The translations under genes were made by a program, and so were the position numbers. A DNA stretch of 64,000 nt from CAYPTY01 sp964413935. Lineage in GTDB: Bacteria > Bacteroidota > Rhodothermia > Balneolales > Balneolaceae. This document shows positions 25,746 to 33,575 of the stretch, piece by piece (positions within the stretch are counted from its first letter, which is position 1; every line of letters starts with the position of its first letter). The DNA lies in NCBI GenBank assembly GCA_964413935.1, contig CAYPTY010000002.1, positions 130,692-194,691 on the forward strand, given 5' to 3'. A model generated the notes under the pieces. That model was not told the origin of the DNA, searched no databases, and worked only from the letters and a program-made list of their open reading frames with translations.

Positions 25746-26888
25746 TTATTTCAGTTTCTGGGCAGGGTAGCTACCCAGAATTTTCAGGCTGTCTGCTTTT
25801 TTCTCAAGTTCCTGAATCGCCATGCTGCATTCCGGTTCTCTCAAATTACCCTCAATATCAATGTAGAATAGGTATTTAAAGGCCTCATTCGGACGGGGGC
25901 GGCTTTCCAGCTTGCTCATATTGATACCATGTTGGTGCAGTACATTCAGGCATTCAATCAGAGCCCCCTCCTTATGATCTGTAACCATCACAAGCGAAGT
26001 TTTGGCAGGAACCTGTATATCCACCTCAACAGCATTCCGGCCTACAATAACAAAACGGGTAAAGTTTTCTTCCTGATTTGCGATGTCATGTTTGATCACC
26101 TTTAGACCATAAAGATCAGCAGTATGTGCCCCGGCTATGGCGGCCTGTGAAAGGTCATTATCATTCAAAACCTTTTTTGCAGATACTGCTGTATCCACAA
26201 ACGACTCCACTTTTGCGTGTGGAATAGAGGCCAGAAATTTTGTGCATTGTTCAATGGCTTTCGGATGCGATAACACACGCCGGATATGTGAAAGATCTAC
26301 TTCTTCAATAGCGAGGAGGCAATGCACGATTTTTATTACCTCTTCACCAACAATAAATAGTTCTTCTTCTCCCAGTATGTCATAGGTCTGATTGATTGAT
26401 CCTGCTGTAGTGTTTTCGATAGGTAAAACAGCATAGTCATATTCACCTTTCTTGACGGCATGCGCTGCTTCCCTGAAGGTATCAAAACCCGTGCACTCAA
26501 CAGCTGAATACCGTTCACTGAAATGCCGGACGGCGGCAAGATGGCTGTAGGCACCTTCGGCACCCTGAAAGGATACCCTGATCCCTTTTGATGCATCTTT
26601 CCTGTTCTGCTTATCAACCAGGCTGTGAAACTGATAGCGAACCGAATTTTTAAGAATCTCTCGGAATAATTGTTCCGCATAATAATGATCCAGCCCATAC
26701 TCCCTGGCCGCATCCCTCACCCTGCTCAGCACAGTATGCTCCCGATTGAGGTCAACCACCTTCCGGTTGTTCTGCTGCTTAAGTTCACTTATGATTTTTA
26801 TAACCGTCTGCCGATCTGCCAGATTCTGCAATATCGCCCGGTCGATGCGGTCAAGTTGTTGCCTGATTTCTTCAATTTCTTTTTTCAT
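25746..26888 (-). CDS. pheA: Bifunctional chorismate mutase/prephenate dehydratase
   Basis: Converts chorismate to prephenate and then phenylpyruvate for phenylalanine. The chosen ATG 26888 (CAGGACT in front) gives 380 residues: N-terminal chorismate mutase (about 1-90, LDRIDRAILQNLADRQTVIK), prephenate dehydratase (about 98-285, SFQGAEGAYSHLAA, LPIENTTAGSINQTYD), and C-terminal ACT domain (about 295-370, TSLVMVTDHKEGALIECLNVL, KLESRP) for phenylalanine feedback. An upstream in-frame Met at 26927 adds 13 uncharacteristic residues. The gene ends directly against xseA. The upstream region is shared with the azurin gene. The fusion order CM-PDT-ACT is standard. Confidence 0.94.
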   Translation of the reverse strand: MKKEIEEIRQQLDRIDRAILQNLADRQTVIKIISELKQQNNRKVVDLNREHTVLSRVRDAAREYGLDHYYAEQLFREILKNSVRYQFHSLVDKQNRKDASKGIRVSFQGAEGAYSHLAAVRHFSERYSAVECTGFDTFREAAHAVKKGEYDYAVLPIENTTAGSINQTYDILGEEELFIVGEEVIKIVHCLLAIEEVDLSHIRRVLSHPKAIEQCTKFLASIPHAKVESFVDTAVSAKKVLNDNDLSQAAIAGAHTADLYGLKVIKHDIANQEENFTRFVIVGRNAVEVDIQVPAKTSLVMVTDHKEGALIECLNVLHQHGINMSKLESRPRPNEAFKYLFYIDIEGNLREPECSMAIQELEKKADSLKILGSYPAQKLK

Positions 26889-26990
26889 AGTCCTGAATTT
26901 CCAAGTATCTGCTTTGAGATTATTCATAATCTCTTCACATAAAAAACCTTATTTTAACCGAGTTAACCCAACTCAAAATAACTACATCAA

Positions 26991-27437
26991 ATGTACATTT
27001 TATTTCTTATCGCAAGTTTACTCACCTTCGGCACCATCAACGCCGATATTAATACACAAGACGACGTTGTTGAGATTGTAATCGAAGGAAATGATCAAAT
27101 TCAATTCAACCTAAGTGAAATTAAAGTAAAGGAAGGCGATACCGTTAAGCTTACACTGAAGCATGTCGGTAAACTTCCAAAAGCTGCTATGGGGCATAAC
27201 TGGGTGCTCCTAAAGCCAGGTACTGACATCGCAGCTTTTGCCGGCAAAGCGGTTCAGGCCAGAGACAACGACTACATTCCCGCAGACACCGACGAAGTAA
27301 TCGTTCACACTGAAATGATCGGTGGCGGTGAAGAAACAACCATTGAATTTACTGCTCCTGCAAAGGGAACCTATGATTTCCTATGCAGTTTCCCAGCCCA
27401 TTACATTAAGATGCAAGGTAAATTCATAGTTGAATAA
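26991..27437 (+). CDS. Azurin-type blue copper protein
   Basis: A small periplasmic electron carrier of 148 residues. A signal peptide covers about 1-18. The copper ligands follow the azurin pattern: His69 in MGHNWVL, Cys132, His137 and Met141 in CSFPAHYIKM (C-x4-H-x3-M), with Gly68 as the axial carbonyl. The sequence resembles Pseudomonas azurin throughout (GNDQIQFN, EVIVHTEMIGGGEE), but the conserved Cys3-Cys26 disulfide is missing (no other cysteine in the mature part). It is followed by a strong terminator. Its redox partner is unknown. Confidence 0.93.
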   Translation: MYILFLIASLLTFGTINADINTQDDVVEIVIEGNDQIQFNLSEIKVKEGDTVKLTLKHVGKLPKAAMGHNWVLLKPGTDIAAFAGKAVQARDNDYIPADTDEVIVHTEMIGGGEETTIEFTAPAKGTYDFLCSFPAHYIKMQGKFIVE

Positions 27438-27474
27438 CTGATATCCTACTATTTAGTTAGTGTTGATTATTGGG

Positions 27475-27505
27475 CCCCTTGCTGAACACAAGGGGTTCTT
27501 TTTTT
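27475..27505 (+). terminator. Intrinsic terminator after azurin gene
   Basis: CCCCTTG (27475-27481) pairs with CAAGGGG (27489-27495) with a 7-nt loop CTGAACA, followed by TTCTTTTTTT to 27505. It ends the azurin transcript, 38 nt after the stop codon, just before the convergent AAA+ ATPase gene. Confidence 0.92.
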
Positions 27506-27524
27506 GCCTGAAAACGGGAGTATA

Positions 27525-29237
27525 TCAGGCTACCCTGAATTTCAGCTCTTCGATTGTGGAGAGAATTTCTTCCCTATCCATATCGCGGTATTTTTCCGGC
27601 AACAATTCCGCTGAGGTACATTCAATTACCGCATTCAGCGTCTGTAATTCAATTTCTTCCGGATAAGTTGGAGGGATGAAATCATTCAGCGCGGCTTCGA
27701 GTATTTCAGGACTAACCTTTAGGCTGCCTTCTGCAGCTGCACGAAATTTAGCACGGGTCAGCGCGGCTTCCATATCGGCTCCTGAAAACGTCTTTTCCCC
27801 TTTTTCAATCATTTCTGGGACCACATTCTCCGTCATCTGAAGCCTTGTTTTCTTTTTCATGGCTTCGAAAAGCTCAATACGCTCTTCCTTTGTTTCCGGT
27901 GGAAACAGTGCAAGATGTTCTTCAGCCCTGCCCTGACGCTTAAGGTCAATGGGCATCAGATCAGGCCTTGCTGTCATCAGGAACCAGATAATTCGGCCGC
28001 GGTTGGCTGTATCACTCATAAATGTTGCGATCTGCGAAAATACCCGACTGGACACTCCGCTGTCTCCACTGGCAGCACGATCACCCAGATAGGCATCTGC
28101 CTCATCAATCATAACAGCAACAGGTGCCATAGCTTTCAGGATGGATAGGATTTTTTCCAGATTACCTTCGGTAACCCCCTGCCATTGAGACCGGAAGTTT
28201 TTCAGTTTCACCATAGGGATTCCAACTTCTGATGCAAAGCAGGTAACCAGAAAGGTTTTACCGGTTCCCACCGGGCCGCAAACCAGGTAACCCATGGGCA
28301 TCACATCCTGCCGGCCTTCCTGCAGGGCTTTGATCGCCTGACGCAGATGCCTTTTCACGTGTTTGTGTCCGGCAACATTATCCAGATTGTAGGGGGTCTC
28401 CACAAATTCCAGCAACCCGTAGGCCTCAGCTTCAATCAGCTCCTTCTTGATATCCGAAAGCTTATCAAAGGTGATGATTTCCTTATTCTCACGGGCATTA
28501 GACAGGATACTGCGGATGTTCACGAAATTAAGCCCGGCTGTTTGCTGAGCCAGCACTTCCGCCTTAACCGAGGATAAATCAGCGTATGTGTCGTTCCGGC
28601 TGTCATATTCAATAAATGCCCTGCGTTCCTCTTCACCCGGAATATTGATTTTGATTTCGGTGGAATAAGGATTCTGAACCAAAGTGCTGTTCAGGTCAGA
28701 CAGGTTTTCGGTTATCAAGACAGTGGTAAAATCAGCGGCCAGGAAAAGCGGATCGTGAGCCCATCTGGACAAGAAAACTGCACTGGTCCGGTCTTCATTC
28801 CCGGACGATGACGCATCACTCATCGGTACAATGGTTTCAGCATAATCGATGATCAGGGCTATGCTTTTCTTCTGTTCCAGCCTCAGCCTGAAATACTGTT
28901 CCAGTAAGGCAAATACCCGTACCGGATCTTTAGGCATTTTCTGGGCATACTCGGTACCCATCAGACTGTCACGTCCGGATATGGCCCGGTTGAAATCAGC
29001 CTGTGTCTCCTGATCCCGAAAATAAATACCGGATGAGCGATCGTAAAAGATGACAAAATCCCTTGCCCCGAAGAATTCATCTGAAAGAAAAGTTTTCAGA
29101 CGCTGAAAATCATAGCCATCCTCATTTTTAAGAGCTACCATATCGTGCACGTTGCCATGCAGCAGAAACTGATTGATGGTACGGCTCAGGTATTTTCTTG
29201 CAAATTCCTGAGACCACTTCGGATAATGATCAAACAT
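27525..29237 (-). CDS. AAA+ ATPase (Ycf46/CDC48-like, tandem AAA, N-domain inactive)
   Basis: A 570-residue cytosolic ATPase. The C-terminal AAA domain (about 285-500) has Walker A GPVGTGKT (321-328), Walker B VAVMIDEADA (373-382), and arginine fingers in LKRQGRAEEH (Arg434, Arg437). The sensor-1 segment is MTARPDLM rather than the usual ATNRPD. The N-terminal half (about 20-210) looks like a second, degenerate AAA domain without Walker motifs (IALIIDYAETIVP, FTTVLITENLSDL), the arrangement of Ycf46-like proteins. It is the last gene of the PspA operon. Because PspA belongs to the ESCRT-III superfamily, an ATPase here may act as its remodeller, in analogy to Vps4; that is inference. Confidence 0.82.
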   Translation of the reverse strand: MFDHYPKWSQEFARKYLSRTINQFLLHGNVHDMVALKNEDGYDFQRLKTFLSDEFFGARDFVIFYDRSSGIYFRDQETQADFNRAISGRDSLMGTEYAQKMPKDPVRVFALLEQYFRLRLEQKKSIALIIDYAETIVPMSDASSSGNEDRTSAVFLSRWAHDPLFLAADFTTVLITENLSDLNSTLVQNPYSTEIKINIPGEEERRAFIEYDSRNDTYADLSSVKAEVLAQQTAGLNFVNIRSILSNARENKEIITFDKLSDIKKELIEAEAYGLLEFVETPYNLDNVAGHKHVKRHLRQAIKALQEGRQDVMPMGYLVCGPVGTGKTFLVTCFASEVGIPMVKLKNFRSQWQGVTEGNLEKILSILKAMAPVAVMIDEADAYLGDRAASGDSGVSSRVFSQIATFMSDTANRGRIIWFLMTARPDLMPIDLKRQGRAEEHLALFPPETKEERIELFEAMKKKTRLQMTENVVPEMIEKGEKTFSGADMEAALTRAKFRAAAEGSLKVSPEILEAALNDFIPPTYPEEIELQTLNAVIECTSAELLPEKYRDMDREEILSTIEELKFRVA

Positions 29238-29241
29238 TGGA

Positions 29242-30519
29242 TTAGTCGTTTATGATTAGACGTATGGTCTCCAGCCGGTTTGGTGAGGCTTTCGAAATGA
29301 TAAACTTGTAACCCTCCAAATCAAGTTCTTCATTTACTTTTGGAATACGCCCTAAATAATTAATTATGTAGCCCGCTACGGTATCATAGTCTGAAGGTTC
29401 CAGAGGAATCCGGATCTGAGGAAATCGCTCCATCAGTTCATCAAGCTCAATGCCCGCACTCAGTACAAAGGTATTGTCATTCAATTGTTTGATGAGATGG
29501 TCGTCGGTATCATATTCATCCTGAATGTCGCCCACTACCTCCTCAACCAGATCTTCGATGGTTACCATGCCGGCAGTGCCGCCATATTCATCGATTACGA
29601 TAGCCACAGAGATATTATTCTGCCTGAACTCACTCATCATATCTTTCGCTTTTTTACTGTACGGAACGAGTGTGATAGGTCTGAGTACCTCCTTGAGAGC
29701 TTTGGGATCTTTGAAGAAATCGTGTGCAAAAACGATCCCGATAATATTGTCGATGGTTCCATCGTAAACGGGCAGTTTGGAGAAGCCACTCTGAATGAAT
29801 AAATCCCTGATATCTGAAATCTCGGATGTTTTATCAACGGCCACGATTTCTGTGCGGGGAATCATGGAATCCTTAACCCGCTTATTTGAGAGCTCGAGTA
29901 CATTCTGCAGTATCTCTGAATCTTCCTGATCCAGATCCTGCCCACCCCCTGACTCTTTAAGCTCCTGAAAAATGATTTCCACTTCTTTTCGGCCAAAGGC
30001 AATGACGTTCTTTTCTGCATCCGGACTCACAATGCGTATAAGCAGTTTAGACGCGGCATTGGCCAGGTAAATAAGCGGACGCAAGATCCAGTAAAAAATG
30101 CGGATTGGAAGGGAAACGGGTATAATGAGAAAATCTGCCTGAATACGGAAAACAGCTTTTGGCATAATTTCACCAAAGAGCATAATTACCACTGATGCGA
30201 TGATGGTCTGAATAATCAGCACTTCCGCAGCTCCGGGTATTATTCCAAACCATTGCTGATAAGCATCTGCAATGGGTTCAGCCAGAAAAATGGCCATGAG
30301 TGTAGCATAAACAACATTCACAATGTTATTTCCCACCAGGGTGGTGGTCATGAAGGTTTCCGGATTCCGCACAAAAAAGCCAACCGATTCGGATACCACC
30401 GACTTGCGCCGTGACGCAATTTCCAGCTTAAGTTTATTGGCGGAGACAAAAGCTATCTCCGAACCTGAGAAGAAACCGCTAAGAATGATGGAAAGAATGA
30501 TGAGGAGCCATTCTGTCAT
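29242..30519 (-). CDS. CNNM/CorC family membrane protein with CBS domains
   Basis: A 425-residue hemolysin-family protein. DUF21/CNNM transmembrane domain of four segments (about 1-160, starting MTEWLLIILSIILSGFFSGSEIA), two CBS domains (about 205-325, with MIPRTEIVAVD and GIVFAHDFF), and a C-terminal CorC_HlyC domain (about 345-425). The family is linked to magnesium or cobalt efflux and to envelope homeostasis. ATG 30519 is preferred because GAGGAG lies at good distance upstream. It is 4 nt before the AAA+ gene start and follows the crotonase gene by 70 nt, so it belongs to the pspA run. Confidence 0.87.
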   Translation of the reverse strand: MTEWLLIILSIILSGFFSGSEIAFVSANKLKLEIASRRKSVVSESVGFFVRNPETFMTTTLVGNNIVNVVYATLMAIFLAEPIADAYQQWFGIIPGAAEVLIIQTIIASVVIMLFGEIMPKAVFRIQADFLIIPVSLPIRIFYWILRPLIYLANAASKLLIRIVSPDAEKNVIAFGRKEVEIIFQELKESGGGQDLDQEDSEILQNVLELSNKRVKDSMIPRTEIVAVDKTSEISDIRDLFIQSGFSKLPVYDGTIDNIIGIVFAHDFFKDPKALKEVLRPITLVPYSKKAKDMMSEFRQNNISVAIVIDEYGGTAGMVTIEDLVEEVVGDIQDEYDTDDHLIKQLNDNTFVLSAGIELDELMERFPQIRIPLEPSDYDTVAGYIINYLGRIPKVNEELDLEGYKFIISKASPNRLETIRLIIND

Positions 30520-30589
30520 TGTGCTGCTCCTCTTTTGCAAAGGTTAATACTCGATGGAGGTTCTTCGCTCATTCACAAAAAATTAGTTC

Positions 30590-31366
30590 TCATTTCCCGG
30601 AAAATTCAGCTTTTCGTTTTTCAAGAAAAGCGGAAGTTCCTTCTTTAAAGTCAGCCGTAGAGAATAAATCTCCAAATAAATTTGACTCTTTTTTGTAGCC
30701 ACTTGGATGGCCGGAGGCTCGAATGGCCTGAATGGCCATTTTTACAGCCAAGGGCCCCTGTTTGAAGATTTTACCAAGCAGTGCATTGGCTTCCTCTTCC
30801 GGATTGTCGGCTACTTTGTTCAAAAGCCCCAGATTAAGGGCTTCATCAGCCTTTACAAAATTTCCGGTGAGGATAAGTTCGGTTGCTTTAGCCTTACCCA
30901 CAATAGCCGTTAGCCGTTGGGTTCCTCCCCAGCCGGGAATCAGGCCAAGGCTCACTTCCGGTAGTCCCAGTACCGCATTCGGATTTCCAATTCGCATATG
31001 GCATGAAAGGGCCAGTTCAAGGCCACCACCCAGGGCATATCCGTCAATGATCCCGATTACAGGAATATTCAGATCTTCAATAGACTGAAACACAGCCTGG
31101 CCGTTGGCAGATGTACGCTCCGCAGCCTGTGAATCCAGTTCTGTAAGTTCTTTGATATCCGCGCCGGCTACAAAAGCCTTATCCCCGGCCCCTTTGATCA
31201 TTAGAGCATGAATACTATCGTATTTTTTGAGGTAATCAACGACTTTCTCAAGTTCCCCAAATACCTTTTTATTCAGCGCATTGAGTTTGTCGGGGCGGTT
31301 GATGGTGAGATGGGCAAAACCCCTATCGTCTACTTCGAAAAGCAGCGTTTCCAGTGATAAACTCAT
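30590..31366 (-). CDS. Enoyl-CoA hydratase/isomerase family protein
   Basis: A 258-residue crotonase-fold enzyme. It has the oxyanion-hole FVAGADIKEL (65-74) and GYALGGGLELALSC (107-120), and both catalytic glutamates: one in GGLELAL (around 115) and one in LPEVSLGLIPGWGGTQRL (around 135). This suits hydration of a trans-2-enoyl-CoA in beta-oxidation or branched-chain catabolism. It lies directly after the two-TM coiled-coil gene (stop and start adjacent) and before the CNNM gene. Its role inside a PspA-like envelope operon is unclear; lipid metabolism is one reading, simple co-transcription the other. Confidence 0.9.
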   Translation of the reverse strand: MSLSLETLLFEVDDRGFAHLTINRPDKLNALNKKVFGELEKVVDYLKKYDSIHALMIKGAGDKAFVAGADIKELTELDSQAAERTSANGQAVFQSIEDLNIPVIGIIDGYALGGGLELALSCHMRIGNPNAVLGLPEVSLGLIPGWGGTQRLTAIVGKAKATELILTGNFVKADEALNLGLLNKVADNPEEEANALLGKIFKQGPLAVKMAIQAIRASGHPSGYKKESNLFGDLFSTADFKEGTSAFLEKRKAEFSGK

Positions 31367-32257
31367 CTATGATTTATTTTTAACTCGATTGTCCTGTTTA
31401 GCCGACTGGCCGGACTCTCCGCTAAGATCTTCCAGAATGGAATCGAAGTCCAGTTCTTCTTCCCAGTCGTTGGTGAATGCAGGCAAGATATCCTGATCGA
31501 GGTCTTCAATCAATTGAGAAGTTTCCTCTACTTCATTCAGCAGGTTATCCAGCTGGAAGCCGATTTCTTCCGGATTACTCATAGTCATCGACTGTTCATA
31601 GATATATTGAATGGCATCCTCGATGGTTTCAAGATGAGTTTCGCAAACCAGGTATTTTTCTTTGGCGATTTCGAATTTCTTTAGGCGTTTCTGCAGAATA
31701 GCAACCCGGCGTGATTTCGTTTTTCTGAGCTTCTCTGATTCAAGATTCTGAATCTCCTCAATCTGACTGGATAGCTCTGTTTTTAGTCCGTTTTCGACAG
31801 CGGAGTCCATGTAAAGTTCATAGCGTTTGTGAAGGTCAAGCAGAGTCAGATAATTACCCAGCAGTTCTTTAATCTTATTCCGGATACTGTCGAGTAAGCC
31901 CTGTGAACTGTAAGGGAGTTTATCAAAGTTTTCCTGAATGAGATTAGACAGGTGTTTAAGAACCAGAAACCTTTTCTGGTCAGCCTGATTCAGACTCTGA
32001 AAGAGGGTTTTCTCACTCTCCGCAGGATTTTTCTGCTGTTTTTTACGCAGCATCACCTTTTTTCTGAAACGGGGAAGTTTAGGTATGATTCCCAGATACA
32101 TCAGCTCCAGGCCAAAGGCTGAGGTTAGCAGCACATTTGAAATAAGGCCAAAATCATTCAGCAGGAAAGCTGAAAGGGTGGTAATCAACAAGAATCCCAG
32201 ATTAAGAGGATTCATGAAGGCTTCCCGGGTATAATTTATGTTAGCTTCCTGAGCCAT
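31367..32257 (-). CDS. Two-TM coiled-coil membrane protein of the pspA operon
   Basis: I do not recognise a named family. The 296 residues have two membrane segments close to the N terminus (about 18-36 and 38-58, NPLNLGFLLITTLSAFLL and ISNVLLTSAFGLELMYLGI) and a long cytoplasmic helical region (about 75-265) of coiled-coil type, rich in Glu/Lys/Leu (KLRKTKSRRVAILQKRLKKFEIAKEKY). The acidic tail ends EDLSGESGQ. Stops and starts abut both neighbours (32258 and 31366). The layout suggests a membrane anchor or partner for PspA and the preceding coiled-coil protein, in the manner of PspB/C-like components, but no sequence kinship to these is visible. Confidence 0.7.
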   Translation of the reverse strand: MAQEANINYTREAFMNPLNLGFLLITTLSAFLLNDFGLISNVLLTSAFGLELMYLGIIPKLPRFRKKVMLRKKQQKNPAESEKTLFQSLNQADQKRFLVLKHLSNLIQENFDKLPYSSQGLLDSIRNKIKELLGNYLTLLDLHKRYELYMDSAVENGLKTELSSQIEEIQNLESEKLRKTKSRRVAILQKRLKKFEIAKEKYLVCETHLETIEDAIQYIYEQSMTMSNPEEIGFQLDNLLNEVEETSQLIEDLDQDILPAFTNDWEEELDFDSILEDLSGESGQSAKQDNRVKNKS

Positions 32258-32725
32258 CTATTCGGGGTTTTGCTCCTCGGGCTTTGGATCGTCACTTTGC
32301 TGATCTTCTTCTTTCCCGATGGTTTTATGGGCTTTAATTTCTTCTGCAGTCTTTTCAATTTCAGAATACAGCATACCCATCTCAATTTTCATTTGTTTCA
32401 GTGCTTCACGGGCTTTGATTTTCTTCATTTCTTCTTCCCGTTTCAGCTTCTCTTCCAGGCTTTCACCGGTTTCCGGTTCTCCGCTGAGACTGTCCATGGC
32501 CACATCCAGCTTTGCCTCAACACCGGAGACCTTTTCCTGCACTTTACCGAGAAAGTCATCGACCGACTCAAGCAGCGCATCCGGATTCATATTGTCCAGT
32601 GCCTGTTTGATTTTAGCCGTTTGCTGAGAACGCTTCAGTTTCTCTTTGGCTTCCTTGATACGCTGATAGTGTTCTTTATACTCCTGTTTCAGGCGCTCAC
32701 GTTCTTCTTCGTTACGGGAACTCAT
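32258..32725 (-). CDS. Charged coiled-coil protein of the pspA operon
   Basis: A 155-residue, highly charged, helical protein without signal peptide or membrane segment. Heptad-like stretches cover about 3-40 (EEERERLKQEYKEHYQRIK-like) and 88-140 (LEEKLKREEEMKKIKAREAL, YSEIEKTAEEIKAHK). In the middle is a short DALLESVDDFLGKVQEKVSG segment. The C-terminal tail is acidic and disordered. It has no recognised domain. Its stop abuts the start of the two-TM gene and it begins 12 nt after pspA, so it is likely a PspA partner or adaptor. Confidence 0.7.
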   Translation of the reverse strand: MSSRNEEERERLKQEYKEHYQRIKEAKEKLKRSQQTAKIKQALDNMNPDALLESVDDFLGKVQEKVSGVEAKLDVAMDSLSGEPETGESLEEKLKREEEMKKIKAREALKQMKIEMGMLYSEIEKTAEEIKAHKTIGKEEDQQSDDPKPEEQNPE

Positions 32726-32737
32726 AGCGGCCCTCCG

Positions 32738-33496
32738 TCAGGATTTTTCCTTACTTTTGGAGCCCACGGTTTTTGATTTCGAAGCTTCTTCTTCCTCACT
32801 GCCTGGCTCTTCCATTTCGATTTCCGGAGAGGTGCTGCCAGACATCTCCTGCTTGAATTGCTGTACCAGTTCCTGGGCTCTCAGCTTTTCAGCATTTACT
32901 TCGATTTCCATGGTTTGTGTATCGATGGAATCCAATGCGATTTCCATGCGGGCTTCATTTTTGGCCGCTTCCTCATTGATACGCGTAATCATTTCATCAT
33001 GAGTCTGGTCAATACCGCCCACTTCAAACTGTTCCAGAGTGTTTGCAATCTTTGCTTGCCATTCGGCCCGTTCGTGTGCGCGTAAAGCTTCCTTGGCCTC
33101 CTGAATTTTTCGATCCTTCTCTTTCATAAAAGCTTTTTTCACCTGAAGGGCCTTTTCGTAGGCCTTTTCTGCAAATACAAGCTGCTCGCTGGAGCTGCTC
33201 AGGCTTTCTTTAACCTTTTCAAGCTGCAGTGCATAGCCTTCAGCGATATCATCACGATTGGCATTAATCGCGGATTTAATTTTCGAAGTCAGGTCCTGAA
33301 CGCTTTTTTCGTTGCGTTTCACCTCTTTCTGCAACATCAGCATATTGGCCTTCACCGTAGCGATGTTTTCATTCATTTGGGGAATCTGATCATTCAGGTC
33401 CCTGATATTCTGTTCCAGTATGAGTTTCGGATCCTCGATGGAGCTGACAAAACCACCAAAGAGTGATTTGAGTGCTCTGATAAACCGTTTGAACAT
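32738..33496 (-). CDS. pspA: PspA/IM30 family protein
   Basis: A 252-residue helical membrane-binding protein of the phage-shock/ESCRT-III superfamily. The family N-terminal amphipathic helix is MFKRFIRALKSLFGGFVSSIEDP (about 1-23; here given only by its pattern), followed by the long hairpin helices: LILEQNIRDLNDQI, EKSVQDLTSKI, GYALQLEKVKESLSSSS and AEKAYEKALQVKKAFM. The C-terminal tail (about 215-252) is acidic then basic. PspA-type proteins coat and repair the cytoplasmic membrane. It is the first gene of a six-gene minus-strand run and follows an SD-like AGAAGG; a perfect inverted repeat lies upstream at 33513-33551. No PspF/PspB/PspC neighbour is present. Confidence 0.9.
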   Translation of the reverse strand: MFKRFIRALKSLFGGFVSSIEDPKLILEQNIRDLNDQIPQMNENIATVKANMLMLQKEVKRNEKSVQDLTSKIKSAINANRDDIAEGYALQLEKVKESLSSSSEQLVFAEKAYEKALQVKKAFMKEKDRKIQEAKEALRAHERAEWQAKIANTLEQFEVGGIDQTHDEMITRINEEAAKNEARMEIALDSIDTQTMEIEVNAEKLRAQELVQQFKQEMSGSTSPEIEMEEPGSEEEEASKSKTVGSKSKEKS

Positions 33497-33512
33497 GTTT
33501 TGCCTTCTTTTT

Positions 33513-33551
33513 AGTTAATTTATGCCCTAAGTATCCTGAAGTAAATTAACT
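33513..33551. promoter_or_regulatory. Perfect 10-bp inverted repeat upstream of pspA
   Basis: AGTTAATTTA (33513-33522) and TAAATTAACT (33542-33551) are exact reverse complements across 19 nt. The repeat begins 17 nt from the pspA ATG, and the ribosome-binding AGAAGG follows its pspA-side arm on the transcript. It could be an operator or an AU-rich RNA hairpin controlling the pspA operon. Confidence 0.6.
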
Positions 33552-33575
33552 GATAAATACCGTAATATGACAGCT

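Noticed and set aside
26960..26974. GAGTT-AACCC-AACTC inverted repeat before azurin
   Set aside because: Arms of only 5 bp in a short AT-rich spacer are likely by chance.
32270..32776. Plus-strand frame opposite the pspA-operon coiled-coil genes
   Set aside because: The Phe-rich composition comes from reading Glu/Lys-rich genes backwards.
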